Numbered from the stretch's first letter, positions 1 to 7,950 are shown. The stretch is DNA of 14,324 nucleotides from Bacteroidaceae bacterium (GCA_017618515.1 JAFZUB010000168.1:1-14324), one strand, 5' to 3'. Translations and numbers: made by a program. The notes: generated by a model from the sequence alone, not told the origin.

Positions 1-539
1 CGAATCTTGTGCCAGTGAGCTATACTGACGGGCCGTACTACAATTTCCCCGAGTGTCAGAAGATAGCCGACGGCATATACTTGATTAAGGCAAAAGGTCA
101 CACCAAGGGCAACAGCATCATCGTGGTGGAGAACGAAGGGCTGTTCTACATGCTTCACGGCGATATCACCTATGTTGACGAGGCACTGTACGAGGACAAA
201 CTCTCCATAATCTTCGACGACCTGCCTGCAGCCCGCGAGACACAGGACCGCATCCGCGAGTTTGTACGTAACCATCCCACGGGATATTGTGGCACCCACA
301 CCCCGCAGGGCTACGAGAATCTGGAGGCTAAGCGTGTGATAGACCTTGACAATCCTGTTCCGACGATTCTTGCTGATGTGGATTTCTCTCAGCGGGAAGC
401 TAGCGGCAAGTACGTTTGTTCCATCTGTGGTTATGTCTATGACCCTGCTGAGCACGACGGCGTGGCCTTCGAAGACCTGCCCGACGACTGGCGTTGTCCC
501 CGTTGCAAACAACCCAAGGAGAAATTTAACAAGGCATAA
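1..539 (+). CDS. MBL-fold metallo-hydrolase with C-terminal rubredoxin domain (5' truncated)
   Basis: The reading frame is open to the left edge, so the N-terminal part is missing; the GTG at position 9 is the first possible start codon in view but probably not the real one. Counting residues from that GTG, the second half of a metallo-beta-lactamase fold is visible: the GHTKGNS motif near residue 30 (compare GHTPG of lactonase/glyoxalase II-type members), HGD near 50-52 (bridging Asp) and THTPQG near 97-101 (last His). A short linker leads to a complete rubredoxin domain at about 134-174, with iron ligands Cys137, Cys140, Cys163 and Cys166 and the usual GYVYDP and [10 protein letters not shown] signatures. 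The family fold predicts a binuclear-metal hydrolase or oxidoreductase, and the rubredoxin supplies a one-electron carrier. There is no flavodoxin domain between the two, unlike flavorubredoxins. The substrate is unknown. Domain calls are firm; function is inference. Confidence 0.85.
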   Translation, partial: NLVPVSYTDGPYYNFPECQKIADGIYLIKAKGHTKGNSIIVVENEGLFYMLHGDITYVDEALYEDKLSIIFDDLPAARETQDRIREFVRNHPTGYCGTHTPQGYENLEAKRVIDLDNPVPTILADVDFSQREASGKYVCSICGYVYDPAEHDGVAFEDLPDDWRCPRCKQPKEKFNKA

Positions 540-563
540 TGACACTCGGTGTAAATTCTAGCC

Positions 564-1841
564 TTACTTTCCCACGCAGAAGTTTTTGAATATGTTTTCT
601 AAGATGGTGGTGTCGCTTATCTCGCCGACTATCTCGGCGAGGTGGGCGAGGCATTGACGCAGGTCTTCGGCCACAAGGTCGCCGCTGGCGCTGCTACGCA
701 GGGAGACTATGGCACGCTGTATGTCGGTGAGGGCGAGGTCGAGGGCTTGCTTGTGGCGCAGGTTAGTGATGAACACGGTGTCGTTATCCACGTGCGGCAC
801 TGCACTGATGAGTTGTTGCTCCAACTCGGGGAGCCCCACGCCAGTAAGAGCCTGAAATTCGGGGGTTTTGTTTGTGATTTTGATGACGGACTGTCCGTCA
901 TGGGTCTCGATGTCGGGGTAGGGCACGCCTGGCTCAGTCATCATGATGATGATGCGGGCACGGCTGGCGGCTTGCTTGGCTCGCTCTATGCCCATCTGCT
1001 CAATGGTGTCAGTGGTGTGGCGCAGTCCAGCAGTGTCGATGAAGCGGAAGAGAATGCCGCCGAGAGTGACGGTGTCCTCTATCGTGTCGCGCGTGGTGCC
1101 GCTGAGGGGGCTGACGATAGCTTTGTCGTCGCGGAGCAATGCATTGAGCAGCGTCGATTTGCCCACGTTGGGGGCACCGATGATGGCTACAGGCACTCCA
1201 TTCTTTAGGGCGTTGCCATCAGTGAAGGTGGAGGTGAGACGACTGATCTCGGCAGCAGTGTCCTTGGCGAGAGCGAGCAGTTGGCTGCGGTCAGCGAACT
1301 CCACATCTTCCTCGGAGAAGTCCAGCTCCAGCTCCAGCAGGCTGGTGAGCTGCAATAGCTTGTTGCGCAGTTCGCCGAGGCGGTGGCTGACGCTGCCGCG
1401 CATTTGGTTGAGGGCTATACGATGGCTGGCTGCGCTGCCGGAGGCTATAAGGTCGGCTACGGCCTCGGCCTGGCTGAGGTCCATCTTGCCGTTGAGGAAG
1501 GCGCGTTGCGTGTATTCGCCTGGCTCAGCCATGCGGCAGCCGTTGGAAATGAGTAGTTCTAATACCTTATTTAATATATAGGCGGAGCCGTGGCACGCTA
1601 TCTCCACCGAGTCTTCGCCGGTGTAGCTGTGGGGGGCGCGGAAGATGCTGACCAGCACTTCGTCCAGCACGGAGCCGTCAGCATCAATGGTGCCATAGGC
1701 TATGGTGCCGGCCATACGCCCGCTCAGGGCTTGGCGGCCATGAAAGACCTTGTCGGTGATGGCGATAGCGTCAGGTCCGCTGATGCGGATGATGCCGATG
1801 GCACCGCCAGCTGGCGTGGCTATGGCGCAGATGGTACTCAT
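564..1841 (-). CDS. mnmE: tRNA modification GTPase MnmE (TrmE)
   Basis: MnmE works with MnmG to place the (carboxymethyl)aminomethyl group on U34 of certain tRNAs, using a tetrahydrofolate-derived carbon unit and a GTPase switch; it is cytoplasmic. The 425-residue protein shows the N-terminal folate-binding/dimerisation domain (about 1-115, including PGEYTQRAFLNGKMDLSQAEA at 107-127), a helical domain, an inserted G domain (about 215-345) with P-loop GAPNVGKS at 223-230, GTTRD at 248-252 and DTAG at 269-272, and the C-terminal FCVGK end whose Cys is universally conserved. It is about 30 residues shorter than the E. coli protein (454). The loss falls in the G domain after DTAG, where the G4 NKxD motif reads NKTP (324-327). 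The start overlaps the stop of the upstream phosphorylase gene as ATGA, which suggests translational coupling. The identity is certain; full GTPase activity is less so. Confidence 0.96.
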   Translation of the reverse strand: MSTICAIATPAGGAIGIIRISGPDAIAITDKVFHGRQALSGRMAGTIAYGTIDADGSVLDEVLVSIFRAPHSYTGEDSVEIACHGSAYILNKVLELLISNGCRMAEPGEYTQRAFLNGKMDLSQAEAVADLIASGSAASHRIALNQMRGSVSHRLGELRNKLLQLTSLLELELDFSEEDVEFADRSQLLALAKDTAAEISRLTSTFTDGNALKNGVPVAIIGAPNVGKSTLLNALLRDDKAIVSPLSGTTRDTIEDTVTLGGILFRFIDTAGLRHTTDTIEQMGIERAKQAASRARIIIMMTEPGVPYPDIETHDGQSVIKITNKTPEFQALTGVGLPELEQQLISAVPHVDNDTVFITNLRHKQALDLALTDIQRAIVSLRSSASGDLVAEDLRQCLAHLAEIVGEISDTTILENIFKNFCVGK

Positions 1842-2704
1842 ATTCTGTTGAGAACTTTCTCGATGAGGGTGTCGATAGTGTTCTTGTAGTTGGCGTTTGC
1901 TTCACCCGTGCGGCGTCCTGCCACCACCATGCAGCATGTCATGGCTTTGTGGCCAAGCATGGCACTCATGCCTGCCACGGCAGAGGACTCCATCTCGTAG
2001 TTGGTGATGCGCAGGCCATTGTACTCGTACTCTTCTACCTTGCTGTTTTGCTCAGGATCAGCTAGCGGCAGGCGCAATAGTCGTCCCTGCGGACCATAAA
2101 ACCCATTGCAGGCGATGGTGATGCCGCGCACCATGTCGTCTTGGGCGATACGGTCGAGCAACTCCGGGGCGGCATCAATGACATACGGCAGACACAGCGG
2201 CTGCTTCCAGCGCATGTGGTGGAGGAAGTCTTGCTCCATATCGAGGTCGCAGACGCGGTCGCGGTATGCGTAGAAATTCAATAGGCCGTCGAAACCGATG
2301 CTCTTTGCGGAGGCAATGAATGTGCCGACAGGAGTATTCTCCTGCAAGCCGCCACAGGTGCCGAGTCGCACAATCTCCAACGAAGTAAGCTCCGCCTTCG
2401 GCTCTCGCGTGTCGAAGTCGATGTTGGTGAGGGCATCGAGTTCGGTGAGCACGATGTCGATATTGTCGCAGCCAATACCGGTGGAGACTACGCTGATGCG
2501 CTTGCCGCAATATGTGCCGGTGATGGTGTGGAACTCGCGACTCTGCACCTCGCACTCCACATTGTCAAAATGCGCGGCGACAGTGCTCACTCTGCCCGGG
2601 TCGCCGACCAGAATGATTTTGTGGGCAAGTTGTTCCGGCTTCAGGTGAAGATGGAAGATGCTTCCATCATCGTTGATTATAAGTTCGGAAAGAGGGATGG
2701 GCAT
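1838..2704 (-). CDS. Nucleoside phosphorylase (uridine phosphorylase-like)
   Basis: This is a 288-residue member of the PNP/UDP phosphorylase family 1, whose members cleave nucleosides with phosphate to free base and (deoxy)ribose-1-phosphate in nucleoside salvage. Visible signatures are GDPGR at 34-38 (phosphate site), RLGTCGGLQ at 113-121 (phosphate/ribose site), GFYGPQGR at about 201-208 (base-recognition region, close to GFYAPQGR of uridine phosphorylases) and NYEMESSAVAGM at 235-246 (ribose-binding Met-Glu). The length is close to that of family members, with an N-terminal extension of about 20 residues seen in the Bacteroidetes type. The GFYGPQGR and NYEMESS motifs favour a uridine-type substrate over purine nucleosides, but that is inference. 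It lies 25 nt after the beta-helix gene, and its TGA overlaps the mnmE ATG by 4 bp, so the two should be co-translated. Confidence 0.88.
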   Translation of the reverse strand: MPIPLSELIINDDGSIFHLHLKPEQLAHKIILVGDPGRVSTVAAHFDNVECEVQSREFHTITGTYCGKRISVVSTGIGCDNIDIVLTELDALTNIDFDTREPKAELTSLEIVRLGTCGGLQENTPVGTFIASAKSIGFDGLLNFYAYRDRVCDLDMEQDFLHHMRWKQPLCLPYVIDAAPELLDRIAQDDMVRGITIACNGFYGPQGRLLRLPLADPEQNSKVEEYEYNGLRITNYEMESSAVAGMSAMLGHKAMTCCMVVAGRRTGEANANYKNTIDTLIEKVLNRI

Positions 2705-2729
2705 TAGGAAAATAGGAATTAGGGGTTGT

Positions 2730-4316
2730 TTAGTGTCGGAGATAGACGCCTTCCAGTGTACCGGCTACGCCCCAGTCGTCTATCGGGCCATCGTCGGGAT
2801 TGGTGCGCATCACATAGATACAGTCCTTATATACGAAGGCACGGAACTCAAAGTTCTGGTAGCTGCCCTCGAAACTGTTGAAGTCGATAATGCTTTCGCC
2901 GTTGGCCTCGGCAATGCCGCCGCTGATGTTGTTCATCTCCCAGCGAACCATATCGTTGCCATACGGAGTGAGCTTGACATATCCGCCACCCTCAACCAGA
3001 GGCTCTTCGCTCTTTACATAGGAGAAGCCAAATTCGCCCTTCATCTCTGCGGGCGAGGCAGAATGGAAGAAAGTCTCATGCTTGCCTTCAGAGAACTGTA
3101 CCTTCTCGGTCTTGCTCATTACCATCTCTTTATTGCCATTGCTCCAAGTGCCGGCATATACAGCGTCGTTGGCACCGATGTCTATGGTGATGGTGCCGCA
3201 CTCCTTACGTCCGTTGTATTCGTGCAGTATCAGCCACTCGCCGTCGCCTATCTCGCGGAATACTCCATAGACAGGGATATCGCTCACAGTGCCGTTCTTG
3301 CGGAAATAGGACATTTCGCCGATGACGAGGTTGTTGAAAGCTTGCTCCAGTTCAAGTCGGAAATGAGTCGTAGCATTCAGGTAGCCTTCCCATGCATATC
3401 TCCTGACTACCGCATTAAAGTCGGGAGTGTCATCTTCAATATCGGGGTATTCTTCTGCATCGCGGAAGTCTGTCTCCCATGTGCCGCCATTGCGGCTGAT
3501 AAACTGGTTGTTTTCCTCATCGTTGTAGTGGTGTTCAACGTCGCAGTTGTTGAGTGTGATAAGGCTCTGCAGCCAGAAGAGGGAGCCCATATTGTCAGAG
3601 AATTTGCAGTCGTTGAAGGTTACACTCTTGGTGCCTTCGCCTATCATCATACCGCTGTTGCACTTGGTGAAGGTGCATTTGTTGAACGTAAGAGTATTGC
3701 TCTGATTATCGCCCATGTCAATACACAGTGCGCGTTCGGAGCAATCGTGGATAATACTGTTGTTCATCGTCACATTGTTGCAGTGGTAGATGTATAGTCC
3801 CACTTCGCCGCAACCATAAATGTCGCAGCCGTTGATGTTTGCGATGCGGCAGTCGGTGAGGGTAAGCACGCCGCTGCTGCATGTGCCGCCGTCGGTATGG
3901 CCGAGCTTGAGATTGTTTAAGGTAAGATTTTCGCAATTCTCAAAGTGTAGCACATCAGTATAGCGTGGGCTGACCAGCAGTTCCACGGGATTCTGACCGC
4001 TTCCCTCTATGGTCAGGTCTATCATGCCAGCTATGAGCAGCTCGGGACCATCGTACTCCTGGTCAAAATATATGCCGTAGTCTAGGTCGGGGGCATCCCA
4101 GTCGATGGCAGGAACCTCGCCTGCAGCGATGAGGCCGTCAAGTGCTTTGGTAATGTCAAGAGGTTCTGTGGCGGTGATGACAATCTTAGTGTTGCTCTTA
4201 ATTGCCCTAATAAACTCAGTGGCAGTACTAACTTTAACTACCTTCTGCTTGGCGTTGGCGTTGAGGCAGATGCCGCCAATCATAAACGAAATCAAAAGTG
4301 CAGCAAATTTTCTCAT
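2730..4316 (-). CDS. Secreted cysteine-rich right-handed beta-helix protein
   Basis: I choose the ATG at 4316 (528 residues). An in-frame ATG at 4376 would add 20 non-signal-like residues and overlap the upstream gene, while the 4316 start gives a clean signal peptide (MRKFAALLISFMIGG...NANA, cleavage after about residue 22) and a 19-nt gap. Residues about 95-260 form a parallel beta-helix: repeating turns of the form hydrophobic-x-hydrophobic-x-N-x-C (for example LTLTDC, NVTMNN, LTFNKC, VTFNDC, ITLNNC), as in NosD/pectate-lyase-like 'parallel beta-helix repeat' proteins. Twelve cysteines fall between residues 128 and 258. The C-terminal 220 residues are beta-rich and I do not recognise the family. 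No catalytic site typical of polysaccharide lyases is obvious, so binding or degradation of glycans is only a guess. It is exported to the periplasm or surface and follows the PD40 gene in the same probable transcript. Confidence 0.72.
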   Translation of the reverse strand: MRKFAALLISFMIGGICLNANAKQKVVKVSTATEFIRAIKSNTKIVITATEPLDITKALDGLIAAGEVPAIDWDAPDLDYGIYFDQEYDGPELLIAGMIDLTIEGSGQNPVELLVSPRYTDVLHFENCENLTLNNLKLGHTDGGTCSSGVLTLTDCRIANINGCDIYGCGEVGLYIYHCNNVTMNNSIIHDCSERALCIDMGDNQSNTLTFNKCTFTKCNSGMMIGEGTKSVTFNDCKFSDNMGSLFWLQSLITLNNCDVEHHYNDEENNQFISRNGGTWETDFRDAEEYPDIEDDTPDFNAVVRRYAWEGYLNATTHFRLELEQAFNNLVIGEMSYFRKNGTVSDIPVYGVFREIGDGEWLILHEYNGRKECGTITIDIGANDAVYAGTWSNGNKEMVMSKTEKVQFSEGKHETFFHSASPAEMKGEFGFSYVKSEEPLVEGGGYVKLTPYGNDMVRWEMNNISGGIAEANGESIIDFNSFEGSYQNFEFRAFVYKDCIYVMRTNPDDGPIDDWGVAGTLEGVYLRH

Positions 4317-4335
4317 AGCGTTGTATTTTAGAATG

Positions 4336-5628
4336 TTATTGTTTTTCAATTTCAAGAGAGCGTACCTTGTTGGCAAGCTCTATGAGTTGCACAGCTTGCG
4401 CCTCAAGCTCTTGCTCCTGACGCATAATGACAGGGGCCAATGCCTTGCGCTCGGCATCGGTTTGGGCGACAGCATATTTATGGCGATTGTCTGCCAGCAG
4501 TGTGATAAGTTGTTCGTGGCGTAGCTTCTGTGTCACCCATTCCACAGCTTTCTCTTTGGCTTTGGGGTTGCGGAAGTCATCAAGGCTGTGATAGCGTTTG
4601 CCGTAGGCGACATCAAAATTGATGTCATTGTCGTTTGCAATGTCATGATGTGTGGTGCGGGCAGTCTTGAGACGAGCGAGAGCCTCGTTAACATTGGCAG
4701 CCGCTTTTTGCTGGGTGTCCTTGATGCTGTGTATAGCAGCCAGGCTGCGCAACTGGTCGTCAGGCAAATCATCGTAGGTTTCACGAGCCTCATCGGGGAT
4801 AAACACATACACGCAAACCTTGTCGGCAGGTTGATTGCGGTCGCTCACGAGCCAACCAAGGTTATTCACTTCGTCATACACCATGAGGTACTCGTTTGCA
4901 GGCGAGTTGAAAGGCATGCCTATGTTTTCGGGCTTGAGATATGAGGCGCTCTCTGCGTCGTAGCGTGTGATATAGATGTCATAGCCTCCCAGCGATGCCT
5001 CGTCGTTAGCGGCAAAATATAGAGTTGTGCCATCAGCCATAAGGAAAGGGAAGCCTTCTGCACTGAGGCTGTCACCAATACCGTTTAGTGGGGCAGGGGC
5101 GCTCCATTTATCGCCGAAGAGACTGGTCTGCATCAGTTTTGTGCCATTGCCTTTTATAGTCTGGCTGAAGATAGCGTGGTCGCCGAAGTCGTTGACAAAA
5201 CCCGTGCCTACAGCCGGCTCCTTAAGACCAAGCAAATCTTTTATCTGCTTGGCAGTGAGCAGTTGTCCGCAGCTGCCGTCAATGCTAATTGTCTGCAGCA
5301 TCAGTTCGCGGCCCACGACAATGCTATCAACAAACACTACTTTTTGCGTTGCCTCGAGCATGCTGCTGCCCTTGGCGGCCTGTTGCTGGCGTGCTGTCAG
5401 TATGGCGGCATAATCGGCGGCGGGATTGGTGTCCATTTCGTCGTCAATTAGGTCGGTGGCCTCGTCGAAGAGATAGGCGTTGATTAGTGAGTCAATCTCG
5501 GCGGTCTTGGGCTTACGCTCTACCACGGGTTGCACCTTGGTCTTGGCGGCCTTCTTTTTCTGCGCCTGGATGGCCACTTCTGGCATGCAGAAGGCAAAGA
5601 TGATAAGTATAAAGGAGAGCTTACGCAT
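4336..5628 (-). CDS. Secreted PD40 (WD40-like) repeat protein with C-terminal coiled coil
   Basis: A 430-residue protein starting with a signal peptide (MRKLSFILIIFAFCMPEVAIQAQ, cleavage near AQA-Q at 22-23) followed by a Lys-rich stretch. Residues about 45-110 look helical. The middle (about 140-270) carries PD40-type propeller blades: FPFLMADGTTLYFAAND...GGYDIYI (193-220) and a second blade with SPANEYLMVYDEVNNLGWLVSDR (about 242-264), the pattern known from TolB-like and OmpA-associated proteins of Bacteroidetes. The last 130 residues are charged and helical, probably coiled coil (360-430). There is no OmpA peptidoglycan-binding domain, so it is not the usual T9SS PorE/PorW-type layout. 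Only two or three blades can be recognised. A periplasmic protein-protein scaffold is the likeliest class of role, but the function is unknown. It lies 27 nt after the Nfn-like gene and 19 nt before the beta-helix gene. Confidence 0.72.
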   Translation of the reverse strand: MRKLSFILIIFAFCMPEVAIQAQKKKAAKTKVQPVVERKPKTAEIDSLINAYLFDEATDLIDDEMDTNPAADYAAILTARQQQAAKGSSMLEATQKVVFVDSIVVGRELMLQTISIDGSCGQLLTAKQIKDLLGLKEPAVGTGFVNDFGDHAIFSQTIKGNGTKLMQTSLFGDKWSAPAPLNGIGDSLSAEGFPFLMADGTTLYFAANDEASLGGYDIYITRYDAESASYLKPENIGMPFNSPANEYLMVYDEVNNLGWLVSDRNQPADKVCVYVFIPDEARETYDDLPDDQLRSLAAIHSIKDTQQKAAANVNEALARLKTARTTHHDIANDNDINFDVAYGKRYHSLDDFRNPKAKEKAVEWVTQKLRHEQLITLLADNRHKYAVAQTDAERKALAPVIMRQEQELEAQAVQLIELANKVRSLEIEKQ

Positions 5629-5655
5629 TAAATTTCAATTTTAAAATATCGAATT

Positions 5656-7890
5656 TCAAATATTGGAGAGTTTGTTATCCATTTCCTGTGCGGCACGCTT
5701 ACCGTCGCCCATAGCGAGGATGACGGTGGCTCCGCCTCTCACGATGTCGCCGCCGGCAAATATCATCGGGATGCTTGACTCCATCTGCTCATTAACGACA
5801 ATGGTGTTCTTGCGGCCTAGCTCGAGACCTTCAATGCTGCGTGGCACAATGGGGTTAGGACTTACGCCTACTGCCACAATGACGAGGTCTACGTCAAGAG
5901 TCTCTGTGGCACCCTCTATGGGCACAGGACTGCGACGGCCGCTGCTATCTGGCTCGCCGAGCTCCATCTTCTGTAGTACGATCTTCTGCACCTTGCCGTC
6001 CTCGTCGCCAAGATACTCGATAGGGTTGTGGAGTGTGAGGAACTCTACGCCTTCCTCTTTTGCGTGCTTCACCTCTTCGGCACGAGCCGGCATCTCGGTT
6101 TCTGAGCGGCGATAGACAATCATTGCTCTCTCAGCCCCGAGCCTTAGCGCGGTGCGCACGGAGTCCATAGCGGTGTTGCCACCACCAATGACTGCTACAC
6201 GCTTGCCCATGGGTACGGGTGTGTCGGTGTCCTTATTGCTAGCGTCCATCAAATTGACGCGAGTAAGGTATTCGTTGCTAGAGAGGACGTTGATAAGGTT
6301 CTCGCCAGGGATATTCATAAAGTTGGGCAGGCCGGCACCGCTGGCCACGAAGATGCCTTTGTAGTCTTGTGCCTTGAGTTCGTCGATGGTGATGGTCTTG
6401 CCGATAACGCAGTCGGTCTCAAAGCATACACCTCTTTGCTTGAGACTCTCAATCTCGCGATCTACCACGCTATTGGGCAGACGGTATTCGGGTATGCCGT
6501 ACTTCAACACTCCACCAATCTCATGGAGAGCCTCAAACACAGTAACACTGTAGCCTCTGCCCGCCATCTCGCCGGCAAAAGAGAGACCTGCAGGGCCACT
6601 GCCAACGACGGCTATAGACCCTCTTCCTTGTCCCTCACTTGCTGGTAGAGAGGCAGTCGTTCCTGTTTCAATAGAGTGGTCTGCTGCGAACCTCTCCAAG
6701 TAGCCGATAGCTACGGGCTGGCTGTTCATCTTGAGGTGGATGCAATGAGCTTCGCACTGCTTCTCTTGCGGACATACGCGCCCACACACTGCGGGTAGCG
6801 AACTGTATTTCTTTATTACGCGAGCGGCCTCAGCTACGTCGCCGTGCTCGATATTCTTGATAAAAGCGGGGATGTCGATGCCTACGGGACAGCCCGTCAC
6901 GCAGCCCGGGTTCTTGCAGCCGAGGCAGCGGCTGGCCTCCTTCTGTGCCTGTTCCAGAGTAAGCCCCTGATTGACTTCCTCTCTCAGTTTGGTGGCGCGA
7001 TACTTGGGCTCCAGTTCTGGCATTACTACGCGCGGGATAGCCATGCGCTGTTTGGCAGTGAGGGTGGGCGCTGGTGTCTCAAAGGCGGCGAGCGCCTCAC
7101 GCTCTTCGGCGGAGAAAGCCTTCATACGCTTGAGCATCTCATCGAAGTCCACCAGATGACCATCAAACTCAGGGCCGTCAACGCACACAAAGCGTGTCTT
7201 GCCGTCCACAGTAACGCGGCAAGCGCCACACATTCCCGTGCCGTCAACCATGATAGTGTTGAGCGACACATCGGTGGGTATGCCGTATTTTTTCGTCAGC
7301 AAACAGCAGAACTTCATCATTATAGCGGGGCCGATGGCGAAGCATTTGTCCACGCGCTCACGCTGGATGACACGCTCAATGCCCGCAGTGACGAGCCCTT
7401 TCTCGCCGTAGCTGCCGTCATCAGTCATGATAATAACCTCGTCGCTGCTCTCTCTGACCATATCCTCTAGGATAATGAGTTCCTTGCTGCGACCGGCGAG
7501 CACAGATATGACCTTATTGCCTTTTGCCTTGAGAGCACGGATGATGGGCAGCATCGGGGCTACACCCACACCGCCGCCAGCGCAGACCACGGTGCCAAAC
7601 TTCTCAATATGTGTGGCCTGTCCCAGTGGGCCGACTACATCGGCAACGCTGTCCCCTTCGTTGAGAGCACAGAGCTTGCGAGTGCTGACGCCAATCTGCT
7701 GTACCACCAGCATGATGGTGCCTTTGTCGGGGTTGCTGTCGCTAATGGTGAGGGGGATACGCTCGCCGCCCTCTTCGACACGTACAATCACAAAGTGACC
7801 CGCCTTGCGGCTGCGGGCAATAAGAGGCGCCTCTACGTCGAGACGGAAAACATTCTCTGAAAATTGCTGTTTGTATGTTATCTTATACAT
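5656..7890 (-). CDS. Fused NfnA-NfnB-type ferredoxin:NADP+ oxidoreductase / glutamate synthase small-subunit-like
   Basis: This 744-residue protein joins two flavoprotein modules that are separate subunits (NfnA and NfnB) in Thermotoga and clostridia. Residues 1-250 are a PyrK/ferredoxin-reductase-like FAD/NAD domain with GPLGQATH near 87-94, CAGGGVGVAPMLPI at 103-116 and a [2Fe-2S] loop at C221, C224 and C236. The first ligand position of the PyrK pattern is Asp216 instead of Cys, as in characterised NfnA. Residues about 280-744 are a GltD-like module with two [4Fe-4S] motifs (C322, C325, C330, C334 and C369, C373, C379, C383), an FAD Rossmann motif GSGPAG (431-436) and an NADP motif GGGNTA (570-575). 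Databases usually label such fusions 'dihydroorotate dehydrogenase B NAD subunit/glutamate synthase'. The Nfn reading (NADH + reduced ferredoxin to 2 NADPH) is better supported by domain order and the Asp ligand; bifurcation itself is inference. Cytoplasmic. First gene of the minus-strand cluster. Confidence 0.9.
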   Translation of the reverse strand: MYKITYKQQFSENVFRLDVEAPLIARSRKAGHFVIVRVEEGGERIPLTISDSNPDKGTIMLVVQQIGVSTRKLCALNEGDSVADVVGPLGQATHIEKFGTVVCAGGGVGVAPMLPIIRALKAKGNKVISVLAGRSKELIILEDMVRESSDEVIIMTDDGSYGEKGLVTAGIERVIQRERVDKCFAIGPAIMMKFCCLLTKKYGIPTDVSLNTIMVDGTGMCGACRVTVDGKTRFVCVDGPEFDGHLVDFDEMLKRMKAFSAEEREALAAFETPAPTLTAKQRMAIPRVVMPELEPKYRATKLREEVNQGLTLEQAQKEASRCLGCKNPGCVTGCPVGIDIPAFIKNIEHGDVAEAARVIKKYSSLPAVCGRVCPQEKQCEAHCIHLKMNSQPVAIGYLERFAADHSIETGTTASLPASEGQGRGSIAVVGSGPAGLSFAGEMAGRGYSVTVFEALHEIGGVLKYGIPEYRLPNSVVDREIESLKQRGVCFETDCVIGKTITIDELKAQDYKGIFVASGAGLPNFMNIPGENLINVLSSNEYLTRVNLMDASNKDTDTPVPMGKRVAVIGGGNTAMDSVRTALRLGAERAMIVYRRSETEMPARAEEVKHAKEEGVEFLTLHNPIEYLGDEDGKVQKIVLQKMELGEPDSSGRRSPVPIEGATETLDVDLVIVAVGVSPNPIVPRSIEGLELGRKNTIVVNEQMESSIPMIFAGGDIVRGGATVILAMGDGKRAAQEMDNKLSNI

Positions 7891-7942
7891 AGGAATCTTG
7901 TTTTGTTGTTAGAGATTAAGTGCATGTAACGCTTTTACGTGG

Positions 7943-7950
7943 CAAAGTTA
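7943..7950 (-). promoter_or_regulatory. Putative Bacteroidetes -7 box for the minus-strand cluster
   Basis: The minus strand reads TAACTTTG, a full match to the Bacteroidetes sigma -7 consensus TAnnTTTG. It lies about 50 nt upstream of the Nfn-type gene start at 7890, which gives a leader of roughly 45 nt. No TTTG -33 element is seen at the usual 19-21 nt spacing. It is the only good promoter candidate for the five-gene minus-strand cluster, whose internal gaps are all under 30 nt. Confidence 0.5.

Noticed and set aside
531..565. Possible bidirectional terminator between the rubredoxin-domain gene and mnmE
   Set aside because: AAGGC/GCCTT and ACAC/GTGT can pair, but the stems are short, separated by unpaired bases and have no adjacent T-run. 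The position between convergent genes fits, but the structure is too weak to annotate.
2658..3797. 379-codon plus-strand frame across the beta-helix and phosphorylase genes
   Set aside because: The minus-strand gene has a signal peptide and regular beta-helix turns, whereas the plus frame has no family features and crosses a gene boundary.
4317..4376. Longer start for the beta-helix protein at 4376
   Set aside because: It would overlap the upstream PD40 gene by 41 nt and hide the signal peptide behind 20 polar residues; the ATG at 4316 fits better.
5656..7890. Dihydroorotate dehydrogenase electron-transfer subunit (PyrK) or glutamate synthase small subunit as the function
   Set aside because: Both names describe only half of the protein. 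The domain order and the Asp ligand fit an Nfn-type fusion better, and no catalytic partner subunit is in the window.
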